From Antedon mediterranea (lineage: Eukaryota > Echinodermata > Crinoidea > Comatulida > Antedonidae), in assembly GCF_964355755.1 (NCBI RefSeq), contig NC_092675.1:14895312-14959311 (forward strand): a stretch of 64,000 nt of DNA, written 5' to 3'. Shown one piece after another: positions 60,302-64,000 of the stretch (the first letter of the stretch is position 1; each line of letters begins with the position of its first letter). The notes below the pieces were generated by a model. That model made no database searches. It was given only the letters and a program-made list of their open reading frames with translations, and was not told where the DNA came from. Both the position numbers and the translations under genes were made by a program.

Positions 60302-63300
60302 AGACTGTGGGCCAAGGCCTTCGTTTGTGTAGTTTCGTAGTCCATACCAAAAGGCAAGAAAAGAAGGCATTTAATATTATGATAAAAATATGTAGAATTT
60401 AAATAAAAAATGTTCCACCAATAAAAGTTGCACGTTTTTTAGATATTAATTAAAAATCGATATCGGTTATTACTGCGAGTTTGACTGAAAGAGCCTGAAA
60501 CTACGTCATTTTAAACCAATTGCCTTGCGGTTTGTGTGTGACGTATACGAAAATCGGCTGGATTTGATGTTTACTCAGGTAAATTTTTAATATTTAAATT
60601 GTTTGAAGTGTAAGTAAGGATGATTAATGAATTATCCCTATACTATTACTAAAAGCTAGGCCTTACCTAGGCCTTCCTAGCTAGGCCAATACTAGCCTAC
60701 TACCAGGGCTCTACTACTACTACTAACGGTCCACCCTACTTACTAGGCTGGTTAATTAGTGGTGGTAGAGGTACGTCTGTAGTTAGGGAGGGGCCTATTT
60801 AGCCTATGCCTTCAGATTGTTCGTACTAATTATGTCAATTATTACAACCAATTACTTCCTATAGTATTTTATATTTATTTAAATGGTGTTGTCATGAGTT
60901 ACCTAGCCCTAGCTAGCCAGGTTACATTCATTGATAATTGTAAGCCTTATTATTAATTGACTGATATTTTATTATTATTGCCAATTGGGTAAACAGACGT
61001 CTGTGGGAAACTACGATTGGGCCCTGTATTATCGTAGGAACATTATACTTTAACATTACAATACTCTAAACAGAAATAGTTATTATAATAAATAAACGAT
61101 ATATTTATAATACTTTATTATAATACAGTATATTATAGGCCTATGCTTTAAAATACCGTCATTATAAATAATATTTAATGTACCGTACTAGGCCTACCTA
61201 GCTAGGGCCTATTTATGTTTTTTTTTCTAATCTCACTAAATAAAGAGAATACTAATGGTGGAGTAAATAATTTATAGCCTACAGTACTACTACCTCTAGG
61301 CCTAGGCTAGGTCTACCTTTATTATTATTTAATATTTTCAAATTAAACATGACTATGTCATATTTTATTTAGAAGCATGGATACCAAACAATGTTTCATG
61401 CACTGCATGAATGAACCAGACTCTAGCTTGAAACCATTTACTGTAATCACATGGAACCGTTTCCTTGAGTATGTGATTAAATGGAAAGACTGTAATAACA
61501 CAGAACAGGGTAAAATCTCCAACTCATTTTTGGAATCTACTGAATCTGATATTGATACAATTTCCCAACTGCCGATACCTGATAAGGGAGGAGGATATCA
61601 TCGTAGATGTTATCAGCGATTTACTGATACCTACAGACTTCAGAAGGCCAAGAAAAAAATAAAGAATACCAAATCAGACACGGAAGACCATGGTAAGACT
61701 AATCTTCCTTTTTTTCACTGTCTACTAATTTAATTTGTTTAACAACTCAAATTTACAGAATGACTTATTGACTTAATCACCTGTCGCTTCTTTGTTTTCA
61801 TATCTTTATAGGATTTAATCCCCAGCCATATTGCAAGATAAAATACTGTTGAGTAAAAATTGTTATGTTTTTTTTAAAGGCAATGTTGATGAAGTTCCAC
61901 TGAAAAAAACGCGTCGTTGTCTGAGATCAAAGGTGTCTAGTAGTGATAGTAAACCTGCTAGAAGTAAACATGTCCTTCCTGCTGTATGCATTATTTGCAA
62001 AAAACTGCGATATGGAAGAGTGGACCGATTTAAAGGGAGTAGGACCATGGAGAAATTGATAATGTGTGAACACATTAATGGTGGTACCCTTCTTGAAGCA
62101 GCGGAATTAAAACAAGATGAACGTTTGCTTCAACAAATTAAAGACCAAGATTGCGTTGCAATTGAATTAAGGTATCACCGTTCATGCCATAAGGAATACA
62201 CACAAGTTCTTTATCGGAAACCTCAAGCCAGTGATGCTGATATGTCAATTTATTCAAAGTCGTTTGAATTTTTTTGCACAGAAATTGTGTATAAAGACCT
62301 TATTCAAAAGAAAAACATCGTCAGGTTGAATAAGTTGAAAGAATTGTTTGTTCAAATTGTACGTGAGCAAGAAAATGTTGATGCCAGTGCATATAAAACT
62401 TGGAATTTAAAACGCCAACTTCAAAAAAGATATCCCCAGCTTTTGTTTCTTAAGCCAAAAAGAAATAATGAAAGCGAGTTTGTTTATGTAGATGAGGTCA
62501 ATGCTGGGATGTTAATTGTCGATATGGATATTGATTCCAGTACTGATACAACTGATTCAGAAAGCATGCCTGGAAGTTCTAATGTTATTAGACCCACATA
62601 TCATCAGACAACATTAAAAGATATGTTTACATGTGCTCTCTCGATAAACATGGAAATTCATGAACTGTCCTCAAAGGAACATTTACCATGGCCACCGAAG
62701 CCAACAGGTATCAATTTAGAAACAGCACAAAAAATGATACCTGTGAAGTTGTTTAACATCCTTGCATGGATAACAGGTGTATCTTCTGATCCAAATGAAA
62801 CAGAATATGTAAAAGTATCTGATCATCATCATCGACGATTGCTCTCTATTGCACAAGATTATACTTGGAATCAAGAGGCAGAAAAATTACGCCAAAGCAT
62901 ACTTCCATTTCAATGGCATTACGCCATTTGAGTGGATCGTCTCAACTCATTGGCTTGATGAATGGCTTTGGCTATTGCACTTCTCACTCATCCGTTCTTC
63001 AACATGACACAGCGTTAGCTACTTTGCAGCTCAAACAAGGGGATTCACTTCCGTCATGCCTCACAAAACAAATTCCAACAACCCTTGTGTGGGATAATAA
63101 TGACTTCGGAGAAGAAACTTTGTCTGGGAAAGGATCAACCCATAACACCAATGGCATTGCCATACAGCACTGGTCTAAAGAAGAGCCAAATGCATCTGTT
63201 GCACCTTCACCAAAGATGAAAAAAAGTAGAAAGCGTTCATTACCAGCACCACAGCATATTATTCACCCATTTTTTGGCAATAAAAAATCCACACCAGGAA

Positions 63301-63921
63301 TATATACAAGATTAGAATTACAGTAATATTTGTAATTTAATATTGTTGCCCTTTATTGTTGTATTTAACTACTAAATGTTTTAATTGTGAATATTTAAAA
63401 ATGAACTACAAATTCTCAAAATTTCCATAAGATGTGACTCTTTTATTCAAACACACTAGAAGTTGATAGTGAAAATACAAAATGTTAAGCAATATATGTG
63501 CATGTTATTTATAATTGTAGGCCTACACTTTGAGCCTATTACAAATTGAAACTTGTTGTTGTTCGTAAAACAATTCTATTATTATTCTACATTGAAAAAA
63601 AAAATCCCTTTTGACATTTGAATGACCTTTACCCCCTTATAGAGTGACTTATTGTAGTAGAGCATATCATGTTATTATTCTGTACATTGTAAGCTTTAAT
63701 TTGATACCAATCAAGATGAGTTTGTATAAAGTTGATAATTTGATCTCTTTTGACCTTTAAATGACCCCTGACCCTTAACGTGCAACTTTTTTTGGTGGAA
63801 CTTTTTAGTTTTCGGAATTTGGTAATATAGTGAACATGTTCATGTAAAAATTTTGTTGCCTTCAGGTGTGGACTGCGGAACTAAAAAACTAAAGGCCTTT
63901 TTGAGCCTTGGCCCACAGTCT
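60302..63921 (+). mobile_element. 3.6-kb DNA transposon encoding N-terminal half of the Academ-like protein
   Basis: The left end AGACTGTGGGCCAAGGC (60302) is mirrored at the right (GCCTTGGCCCACAGTCT, to 63921). Inner parts also match (AGTYCRTACC/AGTCCACACC and AAGGCAA), giving ~65-bp inverted ends. AAATT occurs on both sides (60297-60301, 63922-63926), or AAT if TAGACTG is taken as the end. Inside are 61377-63326 and an AGGCCTAG-rich 5' region. It lies in AGL intron 15. Confidence 0.75.
61377..63326 (+). pseudogene. N-terminal half of Academ-like protein: two CxxC..HxxxC modules, one frameshift
   Basis: Exon 1 61377-61692 joins exon 2 from 61880 in phase 1. Module 1: C6 and C10, then YHRRC (H75, C78). 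Module 2: CIIC (C142, C145), then LRYHRSC (H205, C208). Both look like the same zinc-binding fold used twice. Further on: NAGMLIVDMD, PVKLFNILAWITGVSSDP, ARQDYTWN-like AQDYTWN; then after a one-base frameshift near 62885 (run of A), ISMALRHLSGSSQLIGLMNG, FGYCTSHSSV, LVWDNNDFGEETLSGKGST and HIIHPFFGNKK, with a stop at 63324-63326. Relatives continue with a nuclease half that is missing here. The frameshift may be decay or a homopolymer sequencing error. In the element at 41.4-46.1 kb the complementary half survives. Confidence 0.8.
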
Positions 63922-64000
63922 AAATTTTATAAATATAATAAACTTTATGTCAGCAATTTACAAGCCATATAAAATACAAAAAAGAAAATAAAAGCACAAA
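63327..64000. other. 3' end of the transposon and start of further AGL intron 15
   Basis: AT-rich sequence with TGACCTTTAAATGACCCCTGACC-like words at 63620-63775 and the right inverted repeat to 63921. No gene to the window end. Confidence 0.6.

Overview
The window is AT-rich, intron-rich eukaryotic DNA packed with transposon remains. Frequent AGGCCTAG-type words, CR1/L2-like retroelements, a 5S-rRNA-derived SINE, (ATT)n tails and many MITEs suggest a marine invertebrate deuterostome, most likely an echinoderm. That assignment is inference from repeat style and was not checked by search.

The only host gene I can support is the 5' part of AGL, the glycogen debranching enzyme, on the + strand. 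I placed 15 exons between 5627 and 59829. All junctions are GT-AG, and the phases join into one uninterrupted 972-residue frame starting at ATG 5644. This covers the N-terminal region, the whole GH13-type 4-alpha-glucanotransferase domain with its three catalytic acids, and the central region. The C-terminal amylo-1,6-glucosidase (GH133) part must lie beyond 64000, because the last exon ends in phase 0 at a good donor.

Upstream of AGL (1-5626): the 3' end of a CR1/L2-type retrotransposon with its (TTA)n tail; an 18-bp minisatellite of about 40 units that abuts the tail; and a 931-bp element with roughly 150-bp inverted termini and an exact 9-bp target duplication at the minisatellite edge.

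The AGL introns hold nearly all remaining sequence. Intron 2 has a pogo/Tigger-like 2.0-kb element. Intron 3 (11.8 kb) has retroelement pieces, a minus-strand remnant of a large DNA transposon, a MITE, degenerate repeats and a 5S-derived SINE. Introns 6, 7, 10 and 12 each carry one or more MITE-like elements, including one with TTAA ends and one built of stacked palindromes. Intron 13 (21.5 kb) is a nest: a near-identical 383-bp tandem duplication; a decayed 4.7-kb DNA transposon with 300-bp inverted repeats and an XPG-like nuclease/CXC coding region; then a hAT-like element split by an apparently complete 5.4-kb Harbinger transposon with a Myb-like gene and a DDE transposase in convergent orientation; a retroelement remnant; and a 3.1-kb inverted repeat. 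Intron 15 holds a second, differently ended member of the large DNA transposon family that codes for the N-terminal half of the protein type seen in intron 13.

Most supportable biology here is therefore one metabolic gene expanded by transposons, plus one Harbinger element that looks intact and a little-characterised transposon family present in three broken, partly complementary copies.
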